From contig NZ_JAEPMO010000012.1 in assembly GCF_017643905.1 (NCBI RefSeq), forward strand, positions 1 to 46,910: a DNA stretch of 46,910 bases. The letters are read 5' to 3'. The translations under genes and the position numbers were made by a program. Positions 39,394-46,910 of this stretch are shown in pieces. The first letter of the stretch is position 1, and every line of letters starts with the position of its first letter. This stretch comes from Marivita sp. (GTDB lineage: Bacteria > Pseudomonadota > Alphaproteobacteria > Rhodobacterales > Rhodobacteraceae). The notes under the pieces are model-generated. The model was not told where the DNA came from and did not search any database. It saw nothing but the letters and a program-made list of their open reading frames with translations.

Positions 39394-42348
39394 TTACTGC
39401 TCGGGCACCAGAATCTCGCGTTTGCCGACGTGGTTGGCCGCAGTGACGACGCCTTCTTCTTCCATCTGTTCCACAAGACGCGCGGCCTTGTTGTAGCCTA
39501 TGGCCAGTTTGCGCTGGATATAAGAGGTCGAACATTTCCGGTCGCGCACCACGATGGCAACGGCCTGATCGTACAGCGCGTCTTCGCTGTCGGTGTTGCC
39601 ACCTGTGTTGAGGCCCAGAACTGCGTCGATATTGTCGGCCTTTTCGTCATCCGGACCCTGCACAACGCCGCTGACATATTCCGGCGGGCCATAAGCCTTG
39701 AGATGGGTGACGATTTCCTCGACCTCTTCGTCGGACACGAACGGACCGTGGCAGCGGATGATCTTCGAACCGCCGGCCATGTAGAGCATGTCGCCCTGCC
39801 CCAGCAGTTGTTCGGCCCCCATTTCGCCAAGGATGGTGCGGCTGTCGATTTTCGATGTGACCTGGAAGCTGATGCGTGTCGGGAAGTTCGCCTTGATCGT
39901 GCCGGTGATGACATCGACCGAAGGGCGCTGTGTGGCCATGATGAGGTGGATACCGGAGGCACGCGCCATCTGGGCAAGACGCTGAATGCAGGCTTCGATT
40001 TCCTTGCCCGCGACCATCATCAGGTCAGCCATCTCGTCGACGATGACGACGATATAGGGCATCTTGACGGGCTGGATTTCTTCGGTCTCGAAGATCGGCT
40101 CGCCGGTTTCGTCGTCAAAGCCGGTCTGGACGGTGCGTTCGAACATCTCACCACGGCTCAGCGCGTCGGCGACGCGACCGTTGTAGCCGTCGATGTTCCG
40201 CACGCCCATCTTGGACATTTTGCGGTAGCGGTCTTCCATTTCGCCCACGACCCATTTCAGGGCGACAACCGCCTTTTTCGGATCGGTTACAACGGGCGAC
40301 AGCAGGTGCGGGATGCCGTCATAGACGGATAGTTCAAGCATCTTGGGGTCGATCATCACGAGGCGCAGATCGGCTGGCGTCAGCTTGTAAAGCAGCGACA
40401 GGATCATGGTGTTGATCGCCACGGATTTACCGGAACCGGTGGTCCCTGCGATCAGCAGGTGGGGCATCTTGGCAAGGTTGGCGACAACCGGATCGCCGCC
40501 GATGTCCTTGCCCAGCGCGAGCGGCAGTTTCTGGGTGCCGTCGCCATAGTCGCGGGTCGAGAGGATCTCGCGGAAGCTGACCATCTCGCGCTTTTCATTC
40601 GGGAGTTCGATGCCGATCACGCTGCGGCCCGGTACGGTGGAGACACGGGCAGACAGCGCTGACATGGACCGCGCGATGTCGTCTGCCAGACCGATGACGC
40701 GGGACGCCTTGAGGCCCGGCGCGGGTTCAAGCTCGTACATGGTGACCACGGGGCCGGGGCGGACACTGACAATCTCACCCTTGACGCCATAATCATCCAG
40801 CACCGCCTCGAGCATGCGGGCGTTTTCCCCAAGCGCTTCGTCGCTCAGGTGGTGGCGTTCGATATTGGCCGGGTCCATCAGAAGGCCCAGCGGCGGCAGG
40901 TCGTATTCCGCCTGCTTGTCTTCGAATTGCAGACGCGGCTGCGCTTCTTCCTGCGCGCGCTTGGACGGCTGGAGCGGCTTGCGCTGTGGCTGCTGGACCA
41001 CTTTCCGCGCTTCTGGCACCGGGATCGGCGCGGGCGGCACAGGCGCGTAAGCCTGAGTGTCATCGCCGTAATCGTCCCAATCGGTCATGTCGTCGAAGAT
41101 GTTGTCCGGTTCATCCTCGAACGCAGGCACCTGCGGCTGCGGCTGGTACGCGGTGGGCCTCGCTGCGGTGACCGGAGGTTCGGCACGCAGCGGGGCTGCG
41201 GCGCGGGCGGTGACCGGGGGTTCGGGCGGCAGGCCGACCGAGGGTTTGAAGATCAACGGATCGGGGCCACGGCCGCGCCCTTTGGTCAGCGGGGCCGCAA
41301 TGGCCGACGTCACAGCGGGGTTCTGGCGCACACGGGACTTGATGGCGTCTGCGATCTTGGCACGGACGCGGTCATCCCCCGGCAGCGCGTCGGGCAAATC
41401 GCCATGCGGGTAGGTCTCGACCCATTCCGGTTCGGGCTCGGCACGGCGCATGAGAGACGGCATCTTGGACAGGAAGCCCGTCTTTTGCGGCGCGGGTGCA
41501 GGATAGGGTGTGTCGATCAGGCTGTCGTCGGCATGGATCGCGGGCGGTGCCTTGGGCGCGACACGGGTCACGCGCGGTTCGGCTTTGACAGCCTCCTGTG
41601 CCGCGGCCCATTCGGCAGCTTCGGCCTCTTCCTGCGCGCGAATGGCGCGGCGTTCGGCGTTCTTGGCCTGCATCTGGCGGGCTGCGACCAGCGCGCCGGA
41701 TGCGCCTTTGCCCAGCAGGTTCAGGATCGTGGCATAGACCATGATCACGCCGACCAGAAGGAATCGCGCCAAGCGCGTCAACTCAATCTTGGTAAAGCCC
41801 AGCACGAAGGCGCCCATGACGATCACCACACCGCTCAGAAGCAACATCATCAGCTTGAGCGCCAGTGTCGTGCCCAGAGGCAAGATGGTCAGGATCGACC
41901 CCATCATCATGTCACCGAACAGCCCCCCCAAGCCAAAGCTGTGGGTCCATGCGGCGGATTCAGGCACACCAGCGGCGTAGACAGCGGCCAATGCGACCCA
42001 GATCGGTGCAAAGATCAGGCAGGACAGCGCGCGTTCTTCGCCCCGGTGCAAGGCGAACCGTACGCCCCAGACCAGCAGAACCATCGCGAGGCCCCAGCTC
42101 GCCCAGCCGACGATCATGAACAGGGGCGCAGCGACCGAGGCACCTGCCCGGCCCAACCAGTTCTGGACTGGGGCATCTGTGGCGGACAGCCAGCTTGGGT
42201 CTTGCGGCGAATACGAATAGATCATCGCGGCGGCCATCACCCCCAGCGCAATCAGCACGAAGCCACCCAGCTCTTTGCCGCGCTTTTCCAGCGCAGCCTG
42301 CATGTTGCTGTCAAAGAGGGGGTCACGCCCCCGCGCCTGATATGCCAT
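39394..42348 (-). CDS. ftsK: DNA translocase FtsK
   Basis: 984 residues. The N-terminal membrane part (about 30-190) has four helices for the division septum. It is followed by an alanine/proline/glutamate-rich linker (about 200-480). The motor contains Walker [13 protein letters not shown] (about 628-639), Walker [16 protein letters not shown] and [13 protein letters not shown]. The C-terminal winged-helix gamma domain (about 915-980, [20 protein letters not shown]) reads KOPS sequences. It pumps chromosome DNA through the septum and activates XerCD at dif. Last in a pair with the aminotransferase gene upstream, 11 bases away. Confidence 0.97.
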   Translation of the reverse strand: MAYQARGRDPLFDSNMQAALEKRGKELGGFVLIALGVMAAAMIYSYSPQDPSWLSATDAPVQNWLGRAGASVAAPLFMIVGWASWGLAMVLLVWGVRFALHRGEERALSCLIFAPIWVALAAVYAAGVPESAAWTHSFGLGGLFGDMMMGSILTILPLGTTLALKLMMLLLSGVVIVMGAFVLGFTKIELTRLARFLLVGVIMVYATILNLLGKGASGALVAARQMQAKNAERRAIRAQEEAEAAEWAAAQEAVKAEPRVTRVAPKAPPAIHADDSLIDTPYPAPAPQKTGFLSKMPSLMRRAEPEPEWVETYPHGDLPDALPGDDRVRAKIADAIKSRVRQNPAVTSAIAAPLTKGRGRGPDPLIFKPSVGLPPEPPVTARAAAPLRAEPPVTAARPTAYQPQPQVPAFEDEPDNIFDDMTDWDDYGDDTQAYAPVPPAPIPVPEARKVVQQPQRKPLQPSKRAQEEAQPRLQFEDKQAEYDLPPLGLLMDPANIERHHLSDEALGENARMLEAVLDDYGVKGEIVSVRPGPVVTMYELEPAPGLKASRVIGLADDIARSMSALSARVSTVPGRSVIGIELPNEKREMVSFREILSTRDYGDGTQKLPLALGKDIGGDPVVANLAKMPHLLIAGTTGSGKSVAINTMILSLLYKLTPADLRLVMIDPKMLELSVYDGIPHLLSPVVTDPKKAVVALKWVVGEMEDRYRKMSKMGVRNIDGYNGRVADALSRGEMFERTVQTGFDDETGEPIFETEEIQPVKMPYIVVIVDEMADLMMVAGKEIEACIQRLAQMARASGIHLIMATQRPSVDVITGTIKANFPTRISFQVTSKIDSRTILGEMGAEQLLGQGDMLYMAGGSKIIRCHGPFVSDEEVEEIVTHLKAYGPPEYVSGVVQGPDDEKADNIDAVLGLNTGGNTDSEDALYDQAVAIVVRDRKCSTSYIQRKLAIGYNKAARLVEQMEEEGVVTAANHVGKREILVPEQ

Positions 42349-42359
42349 CGTTCGCCTCT

Positions 42360-43550
42360 TTATTGGTCTTCACCGCCGTAAAGGCAGTCCCTGATCTGCG
42401 TCAGGCCGCGTTCGGTTTCGTCTTTTGGGGCCACCATGGCGACCCGAATATAGTGCTTGCCGGGGTTTCCGGCCTCTGTGTCCTGCGACAGGTACGCACC
42501 GGGCAGCACCCGGACACCCGTTTCTTTCCAGAGTTTGAGCGCTGCAGCTTCGCCGTCTTCCACCGGCAACCAAAGAAAGAACCCCGCCTGTGGGGATCTG
42601 TAGCCCGGCACATTGCCGAAGATGCGGTCGGCCAGATCGTATTTCTCGGCGTAGAGCGCTCGGTTTTCCTCGACATGCGCCTCGTCTTTCCAGACCGCCT
42701 CGGCCACCGCCTGTAGCGGCACAGGGAGCGGCGCACCGGAATAGTTGCGCAATTGCTGGATGCGTTTGATCGATTCAGGCCCACCGGCCACGAAGCCCGA
42801 CCGCAGACCCGGCAGGTTCGACCGTTTGGAAAGCGAGTGGAAGATCACCACGCGTTCAGGGTCAGCGCCCATCTCTTGCGCGACTTGAAGTGCTCCCACG
42901 GGGGGCGTGTCGCGGTAGATCTCGGAGTAGCACTCATCGGCAAGGATCTGGAAATCGTACTTTTCCGCCAGCGTGATCAGCCGTTCCCAATAGTCCCGAT
43001 CGGCCACTGTGCCCTGCGGATTTGCAGGTGAACAGATATAGGCCAGCGCGGTGCGGTTGAGCACGTCTTCCGGCAGACCTTCGAAATCGGGCAGATGGCC
43101 GGTCTCGTCGGTCGCGTTCACGAAGACAGGCTCCGCGGCCACGGAAATCGCAGAGATCAGGTAGACCTGATAAAACGGGTTCGGCATCAGGACAGCGGGT
43201 TTCGCGCCGTTCTTGGTCTCGGGACACAACGCCATCCCGACGTTATAGAGCCCCTCGCGTGTACCGTTGAGCGCCATGATCTGCGTGTCCGCATCAAGGG
43301 CAACACCGTAACGGCGCTGTACCCAGTCGCGGATCGCCCCGCGCAATTCGGGCGTGCCTTCGTTCGGCGGGTATTTGTTAAATCCAGCGATGTTCTGCGC
43401 AAGAACGTCAGAAATCCACGCCGGAAACGTGTGTTTCGGCTCTCCGATCGTCATGTGTACGACCGGCCCACCCGGTTCAAACACGTCCAATAGGGCGCGC
43501 AGACGCGGGAACGCATAAGCCGGAAGGTTCGAGAACCGCTCGGGAAACAT
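42360..43550 (-). CDS. Aminotransferase class I/II, DapC-like
   Basis: 396-residue PLP enzyme. Visible: [23 protein letters not shown], Asp205 in [11 protein letters not shown] for the pyridine nitrogen, Schiff-base Lys242 in [20 protein letters not shown], and a C-terminal YIRVAMV arginine. [13 protein letters not shown] is typical of succinyldiaminopimelate aminotransferase (DapC) of proteobacteria, which serves lysine and peptidoglycan precursor synthesis. Related LL-diaminopimelate or aspartate-type transaminases cannot be excluded. It precedes ftsK in one unit. Confidence 0.88.
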   Translation of the reverse strand: MFPERFSNLPAYAFPRLRALLDVFEPGGPVVHMTIGEPKHTFPAWISDVLAQNIAGFNKYPPNEGTPELRGAIRDWVQRRYGVALDADTQIMALNGTREGLYNVGMALCPETKNGAKPAVLMPNPFYQVYLISAISVAAEPVFVNATDETGHLPDFEGLPEDVLNRTALAYICSPANPQGTVADRDYWERLITLAEKYDFQILADECYSEIYRDTPPVGALQVAQEMGADPERVVIFHSLSKRSNLPGLRSGFVAGGPESIKRIQQLRNYSGAPLPVPLQAVAEAVWKDEAHVEENRALYAEKYDLADRIFGNVPGYRSPQAGFFLWLPVEDGEAAALKLWKETGVRVLPGAYLSQDTEAGNPGKHYIRVAMVAPKDETERGLTQIRDCLYGGEDQ

Positions 43551-43660
43551 GCCAATACTGCCTCAGAATGAGGGTCGTTCGCGCCCTCGTTGCAGCCAAA
43601 TTACATAGCATGGGCCTGTGCGTCCAGAAAAAGAGCGCACAGATCAGTCGGTTGTGGCTT

Positions 43661-44989
43661 TCAGGCCAGAGCGGCCTCGGCGGCAAGCCCCAGCCGCAAC
43701 AGCCGCCGTTCTTCCCGTGGTGCCGCCATCAGGGAAACCCCGCAGGACGGAACGCCGGTGGGGAGTGTCAGCACACATAGCCCCATCAGGTTGCCAATCC
43801 GGGTGTTGCGCAAAGCGAGCAGGTTCTCGGAGGTGAAGAAACCCACGTCGGACAGCAGGCGCGGCACATTGGGCGGGGTGATCGGGCTGGTTGCACAAAG
43901 CACCGCGTCAAAGCTGGCCGTTGCTTCAAGATAGGCCACCCGCAGCGCGTCGAGCTTGTGCCACGCGGCTACGTAATCGGCGCCGGAAAAGTCCTTGCCC
44001 GAGCGGAAGCGGGTGCGTACCGGTTCGTACATAAGCTCGGGATTGGCTTCGATCACATCTTTCCACGTGCCATACGCTTCGCACCCGAACAGCACACCGG
44101 ACAGCGCCATCGCCTCGGCCACTTCGGGAATGGCGATCTCGACGATGTCGGCCCCTGCCTCGTTCAACGCGTGCACCGCCTTTTCCAGACCTGCACGAGG
44201 GGCCTCGCGGATGTCGTCGAACGCGGTTGTGGTCAGGACGGCAAGCCGCGCACCCTTGAGCGATGTCATCTCAAGGTCGATTGGTTTGTCCCCCTTCATG
44301 GCGGCAAACAGAAGCGCCGCATCCTCAACCGATTTGCAGAGCGGGCCAACCGTGTCGAACTTTGCAGCCAGCGGCACGGCCCCCTTGAGGCTGAGCACGC
44401 CAGAGGTGGTCTTGAGGCCAACAAGGTCGTTCCATGCCGACGGAATTCGCACGGACCCGCCAGTATCCGACCCGATGCCCGCAGGTGCGAGCCCATATGC
44501 GACCGATGCGGCGGCACCGGACGAGGACCCGCCGGGTGCTGCGTCGGGATCATGGATGTTCGGCGGTGTCGCGGTCTTGGGGTTCACCCCCAGCCCGGAA
44601 AAGGCCAGTTCGGTCTGGTGCGTTTTGCCAAGGCAAACCAGGCCCTGATGGGTCGCGTTCTGCAACACTTCGGCGTCTTCGTCAGGCGTGCGCCCATTGA
44701 GAAGCTGCGAGCCCGACTCGGTCGCCACACCGGCGGTGTCATACAGGTCTTTCCAACTGATCGGCACACCATCAAGCGGAGACCGACGCAGTTTGAGCCG
44801 CGCGCGCTCTTGTGCGGCTGTCGCCTCGGCCATGGCGCGATCCGGGGTCAGGCGCGCATAAATGCGGTCGCGGTATGCGTTTGCGTCGATCGCATCCAGA
44901 AAGAACCGGGTCAGTTCGACCGGATCAATCTCGCCTTTGTCGATGCCGCGCCCCAGATCTGCAGCTGTCATGGCCTGCCATTCGCTCAT
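43661..44989 (-). CDS. Amidase signature family hydrolase
   Basis: 442 residues. Ser-cisSer-Lys triad: Lys80 in PISWKDLYDTAG, cis-Ser near 155 in PGGSSSGAAAS, and the nucleophile Ser179 in GSDTGGSVRIPS. The GatA-like core is complete. Not next to gatC or gatB, so a free-standing amidase of unknown substrate is more likely than GatA. ATG 44989 (MSEWQAMTAADL) has AAGGGA upstream; the extension to 45067 would overlap the facing gene. Divergent from the UbiH-family gene and transcribed towards the aminotransferase gene. Confidence 0.9.
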   Translation of the reverse strand: MSEWQAMTAADLGRGIDKGEIDPVELTRFFLDAIDANAYRDRIYARLTPDRAMAEATAAQERARLKLRRSPLDGVPISWKDLYDTAGVATESGSQLLNGRTPDEDAEVLQNATHQGLVCLGKTHQTELAFSGLGVNPKTATPPNIHDPDAAPGGSSSGAAASVAYGLAPAGIGSDTGGSVRIPSAWNDLVGLKTTSGVLSLKGAVPLAAKFDTVGPLCKSVEDAALLFAAMKGDKPIDLEMTSLKGARLAVLTTTAFDDIREAPRAGLEKAVHALNEAGADIVEIAIPEVAEAMALSGVLFGCEAYGTWKDVIEANPELMYEPVRTRFRSGKDFSGADYVAAWHKLDALRVAYLEATASFDAVLCATSPITPPNVPRLLSDVGFFTSENLLALRNTRIGNLMGLCVLTLPTGVPSCGVSLMAAPREERRLLRLGLAAEAALA

Positions 44990-45077
44990 GTGATCATCCC
45001 TTGACCGGTGGTTTCGCGCGACGGTAGCGGCAGAGAAGCGCATGGACAATCCCGGCAAGGCTTCCATATTTCAGCAC

Positions 45078-46295
45078 ATGAACACTTCCTCAGATATCCT
45101 GATCGTCGGCGGTGGGCTGAACGGCCCGACGCTGGCCCTTGCCGCCGCCAAGGTGGGCCTGTCCAGCACCGTCATCGACACACGTCCCGAAGGCACGCGG
45201 CGCAGCGACAATTTCGACGGGCGGTCCTATGCGCTGGCGCTGGCCTCGGTCCGGATGCTGACCGCGTTGGGTCTGTGGGACGGGCTGAAAGCGAACGCGC
45301 AGCCGATGACCGAGATCAAGGTCAGCGACGGGCGCGCCGGAGATGCCGAGGTGTTTCTGGGCCTGCATTTCAACAGTGCCGAGATCGAGGAAGGCCCGAT
45401 GGGCCACATGCTCGAAGACCGGTATCTGCGGCGGTCGCTGCTTGAGGCGATGGCGTCCGAGCCGCTGATCACGCATCTGGCGGGCGAAACCGTTGTGGAT
45501 CAGAACGTGACCGCGACGGGGGCCAATGTCACTTTGGCGTCGGGCGACATGCTGACCGGGCAGATGATCGTGGGAGCCGATGGCCGTCAGACCGGAACAG
45601 GGCAACGTGCCGGTATCCGGCGCACGGCGTGGAACTACAATCAGACCGCATTGGTCTGCGCAATTGCGCATGAAAAGCCCCATGGCGGCGTGGCGCATCA
45701 GCTCTTCCTGCCGTCCGGGCCGCTGGCGATCCTGCCGCTGACGGGCAATCGGTCGTCCATTGTCTGGAGTGAGCGCAAAGGGCTGGCCGAAGAGATCAAC
45801 GCCCTGCCGGTAGAGGACTACCTGACCGTGCTGCGCCCGCGTTTCGGCGATTTTCTGGGAGAGATTTCCTTGGCCGGAGAGCGGTTCACCTATCCGCTGG
45901 GTCTGACCCTGGCCAATCGGTTCATCGCGGACCGTGTGGCACTGGTCGGTGATGCGGCGCATGGGATGCACCCGATTGCCGGGCAAGGGCTGAACGCCGG
46001 GTTGCGCGATGTTGCGGCGCTGGCGCATGTGATCGGCCATGCCGTGCGGCGCGGTGAGGATTTTGCAAGTCCCTTCGTTCTGGAACGTTACGAGCAATGG
46101 CGGCGGTTCGACACCGCAACGTTGCTGACCGCGACGGACGTGTTTAACCGCCTGTTCTCGAACGACAATCCACTCCTCCGTGCAGGTCGCGATCTTGGCA
46201 TGGCGGCAATCAATGCAATCCCCGGTGCGCGCCGGACCTTCATCCGCGAGGCGGCCGGATTGAACGGCGATCTGCCCGATCTGATGGCGGGGTAA
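45078..46295 (+). CDS. UbiH/UbiF/VisC family FAD-dependent hydroxylase
   Basis: 405 residues. FAD motifs: DILIVGGGLNGPTLAL at the N-terminus, MIVGADGRQTGTGQ in the middle (the DG motif), and VALVGDAAHGMHPIAGQGLN at about residue 287 (the GD motif). This is the ubiquinone-ring hydroxylase family; alphaproteobacteria have UbiH, UbiL and UbiM variants, and I cannot decide which ring position is served. ATG 45078 fits the family start although a ribosome site is weak; ATG 45042 with AGAGAAG in front is an alternative. Divergent from the amidase gene. Confidence 0.9.
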   Translation: MNTSSDILIVGGGLNGPTLALAAAKVGLSSTVIDTRPEGTRRSDNFDGRSYALALASVRMLTALGLWDGLKANAQPMTEIKVSDGRAGDAEVFLGLHFNSAEIEEGPMGHMLEDRYLRRSLLEAMASEPLITHLAGETVVDQNVTATGANVTLASGDMLTGQMIVGADGRQTGTGQRAGIRRTAWNYNQTALVCAIAHEKPHGGVAHQLFLPSGPLAILPLTGNRSSIVWSERKGLAEEINALPVEDYLTVLRPRFGDFLGEISLAGERFTYPLGLTLANRFIADRVALVGDAAHGMHPIAGQGLNAGLRDVAALAHVIGHAVRRGEDFASPFVLERYEQWRRFDTATLLTATDVFNRLFSNDNPLLRAGRDLGMAAINAIPGARRTFIREAAGLNGDLPDLMAG

Positions 46296-46351
46296 CGCAC
46301 CGCCGCACGGACCAAGCATACCGCCGCGCAACTGCTGACATCAGCGCGCGG

Positions 46352-46372
46352 GCGATGCGTTGACGCAAACGC
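46352..46372. repeat. Copy of the dispersed GCGTTGACGC-type repeat
   Basis: GCGATGCGTTGACGCAAACGC. Sixteen bases (46356-46371) equal the reverse complement of 37833-37848, and ATGCGTTGACGCA differs in one base from 32749-32761. It sits in the 92-base gap between converging genes. Confidence 0.6.
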
Positions 46373-46387
46373 GGCCTTTGTCGCGGC

Positions 46388-46910
46388 TTACTGGATCCGC
46401 ATCCCGTTCGCCAGCACATGCCCCTGATCATTGATCGTCAGCGTCGATTTCAGGCTGTCGGGTCCGCTGCCCGGAACTGCGAACATGCTCATCATCATGC
46501 GGGCGCCCATCGCGTCATCGCTGGTCAGCAGTCCCATCGCGATCAGCTTGTCGATCAGAGCATTCGCTCCGTCCAAGGTGAGGTTCACCTCACCGTTCGG
46601 ACGCGGGAAGCCGCCAAACGTTTGCAGGTCATCATTGTCGAAGGTGAACGATCCGCTGCCGCCAAGCTTGGCACCAGCCGCCTCGACCGTCAGATTGTTA
46701 AGGGTGAGCGCATTCAATTCGCCCGGAACCTCTCCGGTCGCGTCGAGTGCCGCCATCTGTTCGGGGTCGAACAGGTTGATGAAGGGTGTCACTTTCCCGG
46801 TCAGGTCCAGCGCGATGGTTGCCGGATCGCGGGGAAGCGCCGCGCCGGGGTCGAAGATATTCCAGAGAAGGGCGGACATCTGGAAACCGCCAAGGGTGAG
46901 GCCAAAGGCC
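46388..46910 (-). CDS. C-terminal part of a DUF2125-like protein
   Basis: The frame is open from the window edge to the stop at 46388, about 173 codons. The start lies outside the window; the internal ATG at 46879 is probably not the start because GLTLGGFQ reads on upstream. Features: LLWNIFDPGAALPRDPATIALDLTG-type repeats (short quotations only), LNNLTVEAAGAKLGGSGSF, FDNDDLQTFGGFPRPNGEVN and LNDQGHV-like (TINDQGHVLANGMRIQ) at the end. The pattern of beta-strand repeats is that of DUF2125 proteins, periplasmic and of unknown function in Alphaproteobacteria. Confidence 0.7.
   Translation of the reverse strand, partial: AFGLTLGGFQMSALLWNIFDPGAALPRDPATIALDLTGKVTPFINLFDPEQMAALDATGEVPGELNALTLNNLTVEAAGAKLGGSGSFTFDNDDLQTFGGFPRPNGEVNLTLDGANALIDKLIAMGLLTSDDAMGARMMMSMFAVPGSGPDSLKSTLTINDQGHVLANGMRIQ

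Noticed and set aside
43600-43660. CTGTGCG...CGCACAG stem after the amidase gene as a terminator
   Set aside because: The T-run lies inside the loop rather than after the stem, so it does not fit a standard terminator.
43661-44989. Amidase as GatA of the Asp-tRNA/Glu-tRNA amidotransferase
   Set aside because: No gatC or gatB beside it, and amidase signature residues alone do not identify GatA.

Overview
The window reads as ordinary chromosome of a marine-type alphaproteobacterium, most likely Rhodobacteraceae (Roseobacter group). The basis is high GC, tightly overlapping operons (TGATG, ATGA and GTGA junctions), a PetP/PetR regulator pair, DUF2125, a tandem-domain universal stress protein leading an Mrp antiporter operon, and a Mn-dependent pyrophosphatase. 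I saw no rRNA, tRNA, CRISPR array, insertion sequence or prophage genes.

Layout. 1-918 is an AT-richer stretch with only weak gene candidates. It is followed by an asparagine-synthase-like ATP-pyrophosphatase lacking the usual glutaminase cysteine. 2463-10126 holds an OxyR-like regulator without redox cysteines, facing a UspE-like gene with a one-base frameshift that runs straight into mrpA-G. 10187-15050 carries HU, AMP nucleosidase, a small VOC-like protein, a class II aldolase, an SDR protein and ExoD. 15047-20305 is a minus-strand operon petP-petR-HDAC-xseB-ispA-dxs, facing ilvE. 21468-27044 is a polyamine-type ABC transporter operon on the minus strand (ATPase, binding protein, DUF1330 protein, two permeases with unusual extra domains), punctuated by RNA hairpins. 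27597-29856 is a KpsT/KpsE capsule export pair without KpsM. 29970-35297 is a plus-strand series: Mn-pyrophosphatase, DUF1294, HAD hydrolase, MaoC hydratase, RibF, YcgN, threonine aldolase. 35359-46910 carries HspQ, a lytic transglycosylase-like lipoprotein, a flavin amine oxidase whose segments are in circularly permuted order, an uncharacterised exported protein, LolA, FtsK, a DapC-like aminotransferase, an amidase, a UbiH-family hydroxylase and the end of a DUF2125 protein.

The most unusual item is the amine oxidase at 36594-37808. The segment that normally ends these enzymes sits directly behind the signal peptide, ahead of the dinucleotide-binding motif that normally begins them, in one uninterrupted frame. 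Other points of interest are the frameshift in the stress protein, a perfect OxyR-type box, the approximately 270-residue insert in one ABC permease, arrays of short tandem hairpins between genes, a parS-like 18-bp palindrome and a 13-bp inverted repeat in front of the MaoC gene.
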